From Stenocarpella maydis (Eukaryota > Ascomycota > Sordariomycetes > Diaporthales > Diaporthaceae), in assembly GCA_002270565.1 (NCBI GenBank), contig NQMI01000055.1:1-64000 (forward strand): DNA of 64,000 nucleotides, read 5' to 3'. Shown in pieces: positions 1-10,192 of this stretch (within the stretch, counting starts at the first letter, position 1; each line of letters begins with the position of its first letter). The notes below the pieces were generated by a model. That model saw only the letters and a program-made list of their open reading frames with translations, searched no databases and was not told the DNA's origin. The position numbers and the translations under genes were made by a program.

Positions 1-520
1 TCCCCTATATACCCTCCGACGTCGACTCACCCCTGGGCACGCTGCGGTCGGCTCTTGTGCAAAAATTGCCAAAAATGCCGGAAAAATTCGCCCTTCCAAC
101 ACCAGCCCACTTCTTTGGCTTCCCAGCAACCAGCCAACCATAGGCCTAGCAATGCCCAAATTAAGTACACACAAACTTCAGAAATCAGGCCATCTAATCC
201 AATTGCCTAAGTTATATACTTTTTGGGTAGAAATAAGGGTAATGCAGAGGTCTGAATTAAGGTGTAAATGCAGGCAAAAATAATCGACTCACGGCCACCA
301 AAACTCATCTTGCGTCACGCACGCACTGGGCGTACTTAGCGAATCGCCTGACTCGCCAAAAAGTTCTATGGTACTCCGTTGCTAGCGAAGTGCTAGGAAA
401 CTCCTTGACACGAGAGTCTAGGCGTACAACTCCTTCCACGGAGTACCAACGCCCTGCCGAGCTGAGCGGTTCCGTTTAACAGCACCAAAATTTAGGTAGT
501 CAGTACGGCAAATGTTAATT

Positions 521-560
521 TAGCCGGGGGGGGGGCTCAGTCTCGTTTTTCCGACACAGC
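521..560. repeat. TIR-like relic, copy 1
   Basis: A run of Gs is followed by CTCAGTCTCGTTTTTCCGAC and then ACAG. Related words occur near 875, 6595, 27797 and 36439. The poly-G/poly-C next to a conserved TCGTT word resembles the ends of fungal DNA transposons. This is inferred from repetition and layout; no transposase is visible. Confidence 0.5.
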
Positions 561-564
561 CACA

Positions 565-660
565 GCTAGCAACACCTACATACATACCAACTGCTTACAC
601 CCCATCGAATATCAGAACCATCAACCACCACTCGTATTGCAATACGTGACCCAGCCAACA
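565..660 (+). repeat. Dispersed repeat, copy a (inverted relative at 35758-35865)
   Basis: Bases 606-660 match the reverse complement of 35758-35810 with one C/T difference and one 2-nt indel. Weaker similarity continues outward to about 565 here and 35865 there. The core holds a perfect 14-bp palindrome, CGTATTGCAATACG, which is broken by one base in the distant copy. It probably belongs to the same mobile-element family as the TIR-like word just upstream. Confidence 0.7.
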
Positions 661-860
661 ATACATATAATATCTTTAAAAGAGCTTAAACTAATAATAT
701 AAACTTCTAGGTATATAAGTTGTATGAAAATAGAGTTTATAATAGCTTTAATTATATTTTTAGGTTTTTATTAGTAGCATTTTAGTGCAAACTTTCAGGG
801 AATCCGCATTCTGGCACAAATTAAGTGGTTAGACGGATTAAGCGACAACTGACAAGCGGG

Positions 861-896
861 TGGGGGGGTGGTTAAGTTTCGTTTGTCAGACACAGT
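861..896. repeat. TIR-like relic, copy 2
   Basis: A G-rich run is followed by GTTAAGTTTCGTTTGTCAGA and then CACAG, in the same orientation as the copy at 521-560. Bases 896-1113 lead into the oxidoreductase gene. Confidence 0.45.
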
Positions 897-1113
897 GCAA
901 CCAAACCTTATTTCGACCTCGCTTCCCCACCGTCAGCCCATTCAACTCACTTGCTCCACCAACCCATTTCCGTACAGGAAGCAATCTTTGCAGGTCAACC
1001 CATCTTATCAATAGGTTGCATAATACTTCCTACACGAAGACCAGCGGCACGCCGTCCTGGAGAATCAAGCCAGTGCTTGCGCGTGCAAGACCAATGCCTA
1101 ATCAAACTGCATA

Positions 1114-2658
1114 ATGGAAGCACACAACGCCGCAGTGGCGGCCGTCGCCGAGAGAGTGAAGCATTTTCACGAGGAACAGAAGCCATTCCGAAACTACCAT
1201 GGCTCCAGCCTCAGCACGCGGCCATCAGACAGAAACAGAGACAACATCGTCGATACTATTGCGCTCAACCATGTCCTCTCTGTCGACAAGGCCAAGAAGA
1301 CGGCATCCGTCGAGCCTAACGTCCCAATGGACGCGCTCGTCGCGGCAACGTTGAAGGCAGGCTTGGTTCCTCAGGTTGTGATGGAGTTACCGAGTATCAC
1401 GGTCGGCGGCGGCTTTTCCGGCTCATCCGGAGAGAGTAGTTCGTTCCGCTTCGGCTTGTTTGAGGCGACCATCAACGGTATTGAAATCGTTTTGCCCACT
1501 GGTGAGGTCACGAAAGCTTCCAGTTCTGAGAAGCAAGACCTCTTCTGGGGTGCAGCCTCAGCATTCGGAACGGTCGGAGTTGTGACTCTCCTTGAGGTAC
1601 AACTTATGGACGCTAAGAAGTATGTTGCCCTGACGTACTACCTTTCGACGGGCTTCGACAACACTCTGGCGAAAGTCAAGGAAGAGACGGAGAATGGGGA
1701 CAATGACTACATTGACGGCATCACCTTCACGCGAGAGACATCGGTGATATGCTGTGGCCGGATGGTTGACGACTTGCCTTCGGGCCAGAAACCACGGCGC
1801 TTCACACGCAGAGGCGACCCTTGGTTTTACCTGCGTGCCCAAGATGCCCACAACAAGCTTTTGAAATCCCCCGAAAGCACCGTCACAGATTACATACCAC
1901 TTTGGGACTACCTTTTCCGGTATGATCGGGGAGGCTTCTGGACCGGCCGCCAGGCGTTCCAATATTTCAAGGTTCCCTTCAACCGAATTACGCGCTACGT
2001 CCTCGACCCATTTATGTACACGCGAGTTATCAACCAAGCACAGGCAAAGACCGACTTTTCGTATTACTACATGATACAGGACTGTGGCATACCTTTCCAA
2101 AAGTGCAGGGAATTCAAGATGTGGTTAGATGAGAATGTAGGTCTCTATCCTCTCTGGCTGTGTCCGTTGAAGGCACGGCGAGACTCGCCCGGGTCATGCC
2201 ATGGCATCCACGCAGCGATGGGTAAGCGAGACTACTCAGACCTGCTGAACTTTGGCGTATGGGGCTTCATCTCGTGGGACCGCCGGCAAGCCCTCGGCAA
2301 GAACAAGGCCTTGGAGGCTAAGGTGAGGGAGATGGACGGCTGGAAGACGCTGTATGCCCACACATACTACACCGAGGATGAGTTCTGGTCGGTCTACGAC
2401 CGAGAGTCTTACGATAACGTGAGGGCAAAGTACGGTGCAAATTACCTGCCCAGTGTGTATGAAAAGGTCAGTACCAAGATCGACCCGGACGCCGAGGAAG
2501 CGGCGCAGCGTGCCTCCTTTAAGACCAGGTTGAAAGGAAGAGTGAAGTCGACGTGGCCTACGCGCGGGCTCCTAGGAGTGTACAGTGCTATTAGAGGAGG
2601 GGAGGTTCTGCTAAAGAAAGAGAAAAACACGCCAAAACCACGGAAGACGGTGTCCTAG
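1114..2658 (+). CDS. FAD-dependent Delta(24)-sterol reductase-like oxidoreductase
   Basis: This is an intronless 514-residue protein of the FAD-linked oxidase (PCMH-type) superfamily, closest in character to DHCR24/DWARF1-like proteins. The FAD-binding part covers roughly residues 25-185 and includes PNVPMDALVAATL, the glycine-rich ITVGGGFSGSSGESSSFRFG and WGAASAFGTVGVVTLLEVQL. The C-terminal half has the aromatic-rich substrate domain ending YTEDEFWSVYDRESYDNVR, as in that family. Members reduce the sterol side-chain C24 double bond with FAD and NADPH. Fungal paralogues are mostly untested, so the substrate here is inferred. The start fits the family N-terminus (the EEQKPFRNYHGSS region is near residue 20). 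A basic tail after residue 480 is unlikely to be catalytic. Its stop lies 56 bp from the stop of the convergent class II aldolase gene. Confidence 0.85.
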   Translation: MEAHNAAVAAVAERVKHFHEEQKPFRNYHGSSLSTRPSDRNRDNIVDTIALNHVLSVDKAKKTASVEPNVPMDALVAATLKAGLVPQVVMELPSITVGGGFSGSSGESSSFRFGLFEATINGIEIVLPTGEVTKASSSEKQDLFWGAASAFGTVGVVTLLEVQLMDAKKYVALTYYLSTGFDNTLAKVKEETENGDNDYIDGITFTRETSVICCGRMVDDLPSGQKPRRFTRRGDPWFYLRAQDAHNKLLKSPESTVTDYIPLWDYLFRYDRGGFWTGRQAFQYFKVPFNRITRYVLDPFMYTRVINQAQAKTDFSYYYMIQDCGIPFQKCREFKMWLDENVGLYPLWLCPLKARRDSPGSCHGIHAAMGKRDYSDLLNFGVWGFISWDRRQALGKNKALEAKVREMDGWKTLYAHTYYTEDEFWSVYDRESYDNVRAKYGANYLPSVYEKVSTKIDPDAEEAAQRASFKTRLKGRVKSTWPTRGLLGVYSAIRGGEVLLKKEKNTPKPRKTVS

Positions 2659-2714
2659 GGCCTGGATTAGCCATGATGCTACCCGGAACAGGGGTGCGTC
2701 TGCGCCAGTCGAAT

Positions 2715-3707
2715 TCAAGCAAGATTCAAGTAAAGCCCGCTCGCCTCCACCTCCCTCACCCACAGCTTCCAAGGCCTCTGCGCAGACCACTTGGCCATCT
2801 CCGTTGAAGCCATGGACTCTTTGCCGTCGAGAAACCTCAAGGCGCCCGGCCCTGAGCCACCGCTTTGGGCTGCAAATGCCGACTGCATGGTCAGAGCAGC
2901 CGTCTGTATATTTGCATTCTTCATGGTATATACGGACCGCGACACCACCTCCTCAATCCCATCCGCAACCACGGTCATCCCGTGCCACCTCATGAGCGCA
3001 ACCACGGCGCCGCCGTCAAAACATGCCGCAAGCGCCTCTCCCAGGGGGGCATTGCGCACCAGCATGTCCGGTATGTCGGCTTCCGCAAGATGATCAGCTG
3101 CATCGTACACCTCGGGCCACCCCTTCGCACCGAGTCCCAAAAACCCGCCCACTGTAGCATTCAGAGTCAGTATTCAGATAACTAAAGAAGGGGTTTTGTT
3201 CAAATATAACCGGGACCGGGCCATAGCGTGACTATGCCATTCAAGATATAGGCACAGGGAGGGGATTTGTCATTCCCCAGACGTGTTAAAAATAACCCCG
3301 GAAGCTGCTTACTATGGTAGCACGGTCGCAATGGCACTCCCGCGATCGTGTAAGGGATGGCGCTCTCGGTGTGGCTATGGACAACTGCCCCCGACGATCG
3401 GGTGGCGCCGATATGTCTCGGAGTGAATATGGCGCTCGGCGAAGCCCTGCCCTGCGGCAGACGGGTCAAGCGGCTCTGCGTCCCGCACGTAGTACTCGAT
3501 CAGATGCTCGGCACTCGAGATAGTGCCCGGTGCCATGGACCGCGACATGATGAAGGCCCCGGGCTTGAAGGGGTGGCGAACCGAGAGATGTCCGTAGGCG
3601 TCTACCATACCCTGATGGTGTAGGATGTGGCTGGCGTCTATGAACTTGCGGTACGCCGCTGCGAGGAGGGTGCGCTGGTTCTCGGTGAAGTCCATCATAG
3701 TTCTCAT
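2715..3707 (-). pseudogene. Class II aldolase/adducin family gene with a one-base frameshift
   Basis: Two exons encode about 276 residues of a class II aldolase/adducin-fold protein, a zinc-dependent lyase or epimerase-like family common in fungi. Exon 1 (3707-3313) carries HHQGMVDAYGHLSVRHP and a HSETYRRHP stretch, then the zinc-ligand motif VVHSHTES. Exon 2 (3151-2715) begins at GGFLG and holds the C-terminal half. The intron, 3312-3152, has donor GTAAGC, branch TACTGAC and acceptor CTACAG and rebuilds an ATG codon at the junction. The reading frame breaks inside a five-base run (CCCCC on the plus strand, 3388-3392), exactly between HPIVG and AVVHSH; four bases would keep one frame. As written, translation stops before the zinc site. 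Everything else is intact, so this is either a very recent null allele or a homopolymer error. The start could also be 3695 or 3779. Confidence 0.75.
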
Positions 3708-3779
3708 TCCATAATGAATTCCAGAAGTTGCCCCTTGGAGCCTTTTCTTGCCAATGTCAGTGGCTTTCGAGATAACCAA

Positions 3780-4189
3780 GAGAGGTTTGTTGGCGGTTCC
3801 GGAGAGTGGAGGACGTCATGCCCGGGAGGTGTCGGCGTAGGGTCAAGGCCGCAGTCATAGCCGCACTGCTCTGATATTAAAGTGTCACAACGACAAGGAC
3901 CACTGTACTGTTAGGAAAAAAGTGTGCCGACACACCCTGTATAGTACCCCTAGCCTTATATGGTGACATCAAGGCGTTGTGTGGGTGTGCTGAGAGCCAG
4001 GGTCTTGGGTTATTTAACCAAGTATACATTTCATAGAGTTTTCGAAAACCTCAAGTGAAGGCACTTGCGTGTGTATTGAGACAATGACCATACAGGCCTT
4101 GTCGAATTCTACGTACCTAGGTACTTATCAGGCCAATGAACCGCTCTGTCTCAAGGACCCCTCAACGCCGTACTAGTAGTGCTTGACCT
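3780..4189. other. Intergenic, no gene seen
   Basis: This 410-bp stretch contains one GTACCTAGGTAC palindrome (4113-4124) and no open frame with family character. It separates the upstream side of the aldolase gene from the 3' end of the fucosyltransferase-like gene. Confidence 0.5.
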
Positions 4190-5944
4190 TCAAGGCCATG
4201 CGGCATCCCAAATGAACAGCCAGTGATCAAAATACAGCTCCTTGGGCCCGACGACAAAGCTCCGGCCGAACCCCTCGGACCGCACCTTGTACTGCCGCGT
4301 ATACAGCCCGTCTGTCTGCAGGTGCCGCCTCTGCGCCAGGAATATCGAGAAGCTGCTCCGCGAGTTGCCCACGAAGTAGTCGCTCCCGGCCAGCACGATG
4401 AAGTCCACGATTGCCTGCTGGTCCCAGGTCAGGCTCTCCAGCTCCGCCAGATCCTCTCCTGCGAGCACGTCCGTCTTGCTGACCACGGCCATGCCCAGCT
4501 GCGCCTGCGCGTCGCGGCCGAACCTCGCAATCTGGCCCGCATCGCCGCACGCCACGTACGCGACCGACGTCAGGTTCTCCTCGGCCGCCTTGCGCAGGTA
4601 CGCCTCCCTCTGATCCGCGTATGTCGGCCAGAACTCCTCGGCGTCGCTCTCGGAGCGCAGGTGCACGCCCAGGAATCTGCCCTCGGGGTTGTCACCATTA
4701 TCGCCACGCTTGGTGAACTCCTCTGCCTCCTCCCCACCGATCGTTCTCGACAACTCATGCATCCCTGCCAGCGCCCGCTTGCCCAGCCTCACCAGCCGCG
4801 GGCTGAATCTGAGGAGCGCCCCAAAGGTGTTTGCAAACTCTGCTCCGTCGCGGCGCACTGGCCATGCCCACATGACTGGTAAGATGGGCCGCCGCTCAAC
4901 ATCAATCATACGGAACAGCCGAGGCGCGGTAATCGACGGCGGTTGCGGGAATACCATGGTGCCTGTCGTGCCGTTAGTAGTGCCGGTCCGCATGTAGGCA
5001 CGAAATCTCTCGCCAAAGCGGTCGACATGGCGGTCCGTCTGAGCGGCGTCGCACTTCTGCGGCTCGTTAACAAGTGTCCGCGGGTCGACCTCCAGAATCG
5101 CCGGCTTGCCGGTGGCGGTGGAGGTGGCGTTGGCACTGGCGTTAAAGTGAGGAACGTCGCACGTGGAGTTATAGATGGTGATGTGCGGGCAGTTCTCGCC
5201 CATGGCGGACCGGAAGTGCGCCTCGTCGAACATGTAGCTGAAGGGTGCCTTGAGGGGCGTGATGTAGTTGCTGATGTCTTCCTCGTCCCGGAGGTGGATC
5301 TCGGGCATGACCAGCCCCGTTGCCCCGGCTTCGATTCCGTATCTCAGGCAATTGAGAATGAAGTTGCGCATATTTCCCATGCCACCCCAGTTGTTGTCGC
5401 ATACCCATACCACACCCTCGACTGGTTCGACCTCGTCACATACCCTCTTCAGCGGCCAGCCTATGTAAGGCGCATCCGGGCCCGAGAGGTCGACGCGGTA
5501 GTCAGGATTCTGATGGGCGACAGCCGACGGCTGAGACGGGGTAGGCTGCTTGCCCGGCACCGTATCCTTGTTGTTGCTCTTGCTGCTGTTGGGCATGTTT
5601 GCGTCGTCGCTCATCCAGAACGGCCTCCCATCGTTCGGCATCAGCCACCGGAGGGTCCAGATGCCAAGCAGCAGGCCAAGCAGGCCGATTATGGCGCGCC
5701 GGCGCACGAGAAAGCCCTTGGCCGATGGCTCCATGCCCAGGAGCGACATGATGAAATTATCCGTATGTCTGTAGGCCGAGTAGAGGGTACGCTTGAGCAT
5801 GTCCAATGCTGATGAGGTCCCTGGATTCGTTGCCCATGCAGTCACCATCTGCCTCCGGAAGTCGCTGTTTGGAGGGATGACGTTGGATGATAAAAGTGGA
5901 AAAGACAGGCGGTTGTGGCGCAAGAAGCGAAGCGTCCCAGGCAA
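4190..5944 (-). CDS. GDP-fucose protein O-fucosyltransferase-like type II membrane protein
   Basis: This single-exon protein of up to 584 residues has a short cytosolic N-terminus, one membrane anchor at about residues 84-101 (AIIGLLGLLLGIWTLRWL) after a basic RRR, a Ser/Asn/Pro-rich stem to about residue 150, and a lumenal catalytic region. The catalytic part shows NNWGGMGNMRNFILNCLRYG, then FLGVHLRSES (the HxR signature of O-fucosyltransferase-like GT-B enzymes) and DYFVGNSRSSFS near the C-terminus, where the superfamily binds GDP-fucose. It is expected to be a Golgi glycosyltransferase; donor and acceptor are inferred from fold only, since fungal members are poorly studied. The first ATG may be too early: methionines at residues 33, 49 or 66 would place the anchor nearer the N-terminus. 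Confidence 0.8.
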   Translation of the reverse strand: MPGTLRFLRHNRLSFPLLSSNVIPPNSDFRRQMVTAWATNPGTSSALDMLKRTLYSAYRHTDNFIMSLLGMEPSAKGFLVRRRAIIGLLGLLLGIWTLRWLMPNDGRPFWMSDDANMPNSSKSNNKDTVPGKQPTPSQPSAVAHQNPDYRVDLSGPDAPYIGWPLKRVCDEVEPVEGVVWVCDNNWGGMGNMRNFILNCLRYGIEAGATGLVMPEIHLRDEEDISNYITPLKAPFSYMFDEAHFRSAMGENCPHITIYNSTCDVPHFNASANATSTATGKPAILEVDPRTLVNEPQKCDAAQTDRHVDRFGERFRAYMRTGTTNGTTGTMVFPQPPSITAPRLFRMIDVERRPILPVMWAWPVRRDGAEFANTFGALLRFSPRLVRLGKRALAGMHELSRTIGGEEAEEFTKRGDNGDNPEGRFLGVHLRSESDAEEFWPTYADQREAYLRKAAEENLTSVAYVACGDAGQIARFGRDAQAQLGMAVVSKTDVLAGEDLAELESLTWDQQAIVDFIVLAGSDYFVGNSRSSFSIFLAQRRHLQTDGLYTRQYKVRSEGFGRSFVVGPKELYFDHWLFIWDAAWP

Positions 5945-7116
5945 TACGGGGCCAATCTGCGCACATTAGGATTCACCCCATGTTTGAGTAGCCAGCCCTT
6001 TGTCTAGGCGCCTTGGCGTGCCACGGCACGGCAGCTTCCTGCTGAGGCCAATGCATAGGTGGTTTGCATTCGAGACAGTATTGGACTCGAGTCTGACTGT
6101 CAGCTGGAGCCCCCTGACAGATTGTGCTATTGTTTCTCATGGCCACGTGCCACTTGAAGTGCACGCCTATGCCCGGTGCCAATGCCAGACACATCAACAT
6201 CGCAGAGCTGACAAACGTCGAACAGCTAACCTAAGTAGGTGCACACTAGTGTAGCAATCGGGACGGAGATTAAGAATATGCATACTAGCAGTGCACTAAT
6301 GCACTTTATCAGCCGCCTTTTCTCAACGGGCCTCTGCTGCTGTCGGGCCGCTTGGACTGTTGGCGGCCAAACCAAGGTAAAATCTTAAATTTGTGGGTCA
6401 AACATTCAACTCAAGATCCAGATAAATAAAGATCAATGGGGCCGAGGTTTCCTGTAGGAGAATTACTCTACAAGAGCGGACAGTTAGGCACATATTTTCC
6501 AGACGTCAGTTGCCTTCTCAAGCCTGTAGCTACATACCCAAGTACTTAAGTAAGTAGGTACCTGCATATGTATATGTACCTAGGTACCTAGCTGGTTTCG
6601 TTCTTAATCCGATCACACCCCCCCCCTTTTTTTTTTCCTAAGAAATCAAAAGAGCTATAGCAGTCTCTTCATACAGTAATAAACTCTTAAAAGACTCAGA
6701 ATTAAAGAATATGATGCTGATAATAATAGATTCGAAACACAATAGCTATTAAGAAGATAGTGGCAGCCTAGGTACCTCGGTATGTACCGACAGCCATCCT
6801 CTCTTCAGCATCACATGTCCCATACTTTCTTTGGGCAACACGAGCTGTTTTGAAGCAACTTGAACCTGGTGGACAGTAATAGCCTGAACGCCATGGACAT
6901 AGTGGAATTGGCCGTATCCTCCCGCTCCGACGGTACAGAACACCGGATCTTCCTTTCTTAAGTATATAGTACCTTTAGGTTGTTATTAGTGGCCTTCCAG
7001 GCAAGGCTATTTTATACCATGAGATCAGCTATCTCAGGCAAGTTTTTGTCGGCCTTGACTTAGTGGACACAAATATTCCGCTTACATTTCCCACTACTTA
7101 GATCTTCTATACAAGT
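5945..7116. other. Intergenic with palindromic words and a TIR-like relic
   Basis: Dense TACCTAGGTA-type words lie at 6551-6592 and 6767-6780. A TIR-like word followed by poly-C and poly-T lies at 6595-6640. The part from 6640 to 6760 is AT-rich. Open frames on either strand are short and show no family features. Confidence 0.5.
6593..6640 (+). repeat. TIR-like relic, copy 3
   Basis: GTTTCGTTCTTAATCCGATC followed by ACA runs into a long C stretch and then Ts. It closely matches 27797-27820 and 36439-36462, which have the same order of TCGTT word then pyrimidine run. Confidence 0.55.
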
Positions 7117-7617
7117 ATGCCGGTGTTAGGGAAATCAGCAATCTCAAATTTAATTTGTGGTTCCTCAACACGATTACTGTATGAACAACCTCCCAAAGTA
7201 GCATCCCACCGCATTAACCCATTCCCGAGGATGAATTCAATCAAAACTCTTTTCCAAAAAGCTATCAGGCACGGGAAAATCGCAGGACCGCAGCCGCCTG
7301 TCGCATCCCATTCATTACGTCGGCGCACTCCGTCGTTCTATGTGCGATTTATTGGCGTTCACATTGTCGCGACCACGGCCTTACATTACGCCATTGAATA
7401 CGTGGAGCAGCTAGAATCCACATCAGCGCTCGTCCGATCCACACCAAGGAACCCAGAGGAAGAGGCAGAAGCGAGACTCGAACGCTTTCGAAACTTGGTA
7501 CCGCAGATCGTCCACGCCGGAAGAAAGAATATAGAAGACAACGCGGAAAAGAGACTCGCCAATTTCGAGAAGCTTTGTCGTGCGCTGCGTATCTCACGCC
7601 CTCCAAAGTCGCCATGA
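7117..7617 (+). CDS. Hypothetical protein
   Basis: I do not recognise this 166-residue open frame. Residues 76-92 form a moderately hydrophobic helix-like segment (FIGVHIVATTALHYAI). They are followed by a charged, Glu/Arg-rich probably helical region (PEEEAEARLERFRNLV). An internal methionine at 7231 is an equally good start and gives 128 residues. The N-terminal part up to there is low in complexity and may be untranslated. Base composition after 7231 looks coding, but no family is evident. It could be a small mitochondrial or membrane-associated protein, or not a gene. Confidence 0.35.
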   Translation: MPVLGKSAISNLICGSSTRLLYEQPPKVASHRINPFPRMNSIKTLFQKAIRHGKIAGPQPPVASHSLRRRTPSFYVRFIGVHIVATTALHYAIEYVEQLESTSALVRSTPRNPEEEAEARLERFRNLVPQIVHAGRKNIEDNAEKRLANFEKLCRALRISRPPKSP

Positions 7618-8467
7618 CTGATTTCGGCCGTCCTGGGCCTCGCGACATCTGGATAGCCGGCACGTAGCTAGAGGTCGACTTGGGCCCGAAAGGTGAGAAT
7701 GAATCTTTGGTATGTTCAGAGCCCGAAGGCCCGATACTAACTCCTCTAAGAATCCATCAAAGTCACCGCTGCCATCACGGCAAAGGACGTCATGAGCTTC
7801 CACCACGGAAAGAAGCTTGGCTTCACCCTGGCGTCGAATGGCTCGCTATCATCAGTATGGGCCGGCCATGGGTGGCAGAGGAGAGAGACTGTATATTTGG
7901 TGATGATGAAGTTTCAAACCATGATAACGTCTGGCGTACGAGGATGACTAGAAGTGGGCGACGTGGAAGCACTTGGACAGGAGAGATCAGAGATTGTATG
8001 GGGATCAGGGACCGGTACTTCTCGTGGCATGTGTCAGCGGCGAGAGGAATAGCGCCTGAAATCAGTCTAGCTTCCCTCATAACTACTCATATGGACCACA
8101 CAATATACCTCTGCCTGTATTTATAGATTCGAGACGGTGAACAGGAGGAGGAACTGGCTGTAACAGGTAGTGGCCATGACCGCTAACAATCAATTTGAAC
8201 CGCACCATCCTGTCTACGAAGTAGTCACCTATCAACCAGGTCGCATGTCATGTGTCTTCGCACTGGGCAGGGACTCGGGAAGCAACCATATTGCATTCAA
8301 GGCACTGTCTTGCGGCCCGTTTGGGCAGGAAATCTGATTTCTGTCACTTTCCGGATTATGCAGATGCAGATGCAACCGTCTATCGAGACATTAAATAACA
8401 CCAATCAAATCACCATGTGCGCCTAACCGCCTGTTGCCGCCCAATGCCTTGTCTTCACGCTATGCAA
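7618..8467. other. Intergenic, no confident gene
   Basis: A plus-strand frame around 7750-7850 reads like coding sequence (IKVTAAITAKDVMSFHHGKK) after an AG that could be an acceptor, so a small exon cannot be excluded. I cannot join it to a convincing gene. Confidence 0.4.
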
Positions 8468-10192
8468 TTATTCTACATCCTTAATGTCGGCCGATGGGCC
8501 CGCAACAACGCTGAATTGCCCACCAGTCCCGCACCATGTAAGCCTTGCGCCCTTGAGCGCCTTTGCCTTGACTTCCTCGGCCACCTCCGTGTCGTCGTCG
8601 GTGCCGTTGCCGAGCTGCAACTGGCCGTTGAAGCCAGATGCGAATGCCTTGCCCCCCTGGTTGACAAAGACAGTGTGGCCCCTGGAGCAGGCCACGTAGG
8701 CCGCTTTCCCAATGTTGGGTACCGCAACCGGTGTAAGGAGGATTCGCGGCCGGTCGTGCTCGTCTCGCCGCACTAGCTTTGGGTTGTTGAGTTCCTCCTC
8801 CGTGAGCTTGAGCCCGAGGTGCCCGCCGTCGATTCGGCCCCAGACAAGGAAGCGCCCGTCAGCGGTGACAGCAGTCGAGTGCTGCTCACCGCCGTCCATG
8901 TGCAAGATGCCCTGCTTGGATGCGGAGCGGATCTGCAGTGGGTGGGGCAGGATAGCATTGTCGCTTCCAGCGTCCTTGGCGTAACCCGCCTGCCCGTAGC
9001 TGTTTAGACCCCAAGCGAAGAGCCTGTCCAACTTGTCGACCGCGAAGGAGTGGTACGGCCCGGCGGCGATGAGCTTGATCGGGTGGCGGCTCAGCTCGAG
9101 CCTGCCAGGGTAGTAGTTGTCGAGGTGCTTGTTTTGCGGGTGGGTGCGACGGCCGACCTGTTTCTGTTCGTTGACGCCCCAGGACCAGACGTTTCCCTTG
9201 GCATCGAGTGCGAGGGCGTGGTTCGAGCCGCAGACGACCTTGGTGATGTTTTGTAGACCAGGAATCAAGACTGGTTTATGTTGTACCTTTATGGTCTCCC
9301 CCTTGTAGTACAAGAAGGTCTCGTGGGCCTCGCTGTCCTGTCGGTGGCAGGCGTGTTAGAAGAAGGGGCGGAAAAGGCCGGAAAAGGCGCCGGTGGTGAA
9401 GCGCGAGGGCTCTTGGAAACTTACAAGGAATGTACCCCAGCCGTATACGAGGCCAGTGTCGGTGACGGCGAAACTGGAGCTGTCACCCGCTGCCACAGAT
9501 GTGAACTTGGTGCCCTTGGGGAAGGAGTCCTCAGGGATGTGTGTGGGGGTGGACTCGAGGGGGTTGACGTCCTCGTCGTCCGAGTCGCTGTCGGAGCCGG
9601 CCTTTTCGGCGTCCATGTCGCGCAATCCGCCGTCCCAGTTGGTGTCCCTGCCCAAGGCGCCCTTGTCGTTGCAGCCCCATGAGACAATCTTGTTGTCTGC
9701 TGTCAGGGCCAACACGTGCATGCCGCCGCAGTCGACCTGTACGACGCGGTACGCGGCCTTATCCCTCCCATCGAGCTTCGGGATGACGGTGGCGCGCTTG
9801 GCTTCCTTCTTCTTGGGGCCCAGGCCTAGCTCGCCGCTCATGTCGCCGGTGCCGAAGGCGTAGACGGTCAGGATGTCTGTTGGCGCACTGTTGATGACGG
9901 GGAGGTCTGAGGTGTCGGGGGGCGCGGAGGTGAAGCTCTTGAGGGTGTCGACCGGTTCAGCCGAGAAGGACGGCGAGAATGACGCGTCTGCTGCTTTCTT
10001 GGTCTTTGGGCGCTTGGTGTCGACCTCGATGTCGCCGTCAAAGCCCCTCTGGCGCTTGGATATCACCTTTTGCGCCTTTGGCTCCTCGTCGATGGCCTTG
10101 CGCTTCCTGGACGTGTTTGGTTTTGTAGAGGTGCCATTGACGACCGGCTGGGCCTTGGGCGCTGCGCGCGACCGCGTGGACTTGGGTGGCAT
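8468..10192 (-). CDS. RCC1: RCC1-repeat protein, Ran guanine-nucleotide exchange factor homologue
   Basis: Two exons (10192-9425 and 9337-8468) give 545 residues. The 87-nt intron has donor GTAAGT and acceptor GACAG and is phase 0. The N-terminus is a basic, Ser/Pro/Lys-rich tail (PPKSTRSRAAPKAQPV, then SRKRKAIDEEPKAQ) resembling a nuclear localisation and chromatin-binding region. Seven-bladed propeller repeats follow, with the typical VDCGGMHVLALTADNKIVSW, VAAGDSSSFAVTDTGLVYGW, VVCGSNHALALDAKGNVWSW and IAAGPYHSFAVDKLDRLFAW blocks. Length fits yeast Srm1 and fission yeast Pim1. These load Ran with GTP on chromatin and so drive nuclear transport, spindle assembly and nuclear envelope formation. 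An acidic insertion (SDSDSDDEDVNP) sits in an early blade, as in fungal members. The start was chosen at MPPKST, 36 codons inside the longest open frame. Confidence 0.9.

Larger units (their letters stand above)
1..1113. other. Intergenic region with transposon-like relics
   Basis: No credible gene is seen. Short open frames at 860-1319 lack domain character and overlap each other in different frames. The stretch holds two G-run elements followed by a TCGTTT...GACACAG word (about 521-560 and 861-896), an inverted relative of a sequence at 35.8 kb (565-660), and a very AT-rich part (about 660-790) that looks like a degraded repeat. The last 200 bases would hold the promoter of the downstream oxidoreductase gene; I see no clear TATA box there. 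Confidence 0.6.

Noticed and set aside
4943..5812. A 289-codon open frame antisense to the fucosyltransferase-like gene
   Set aside because: Val/Arg/Gly-rich with no membrane or catalytic features, opposite a conserved gene.
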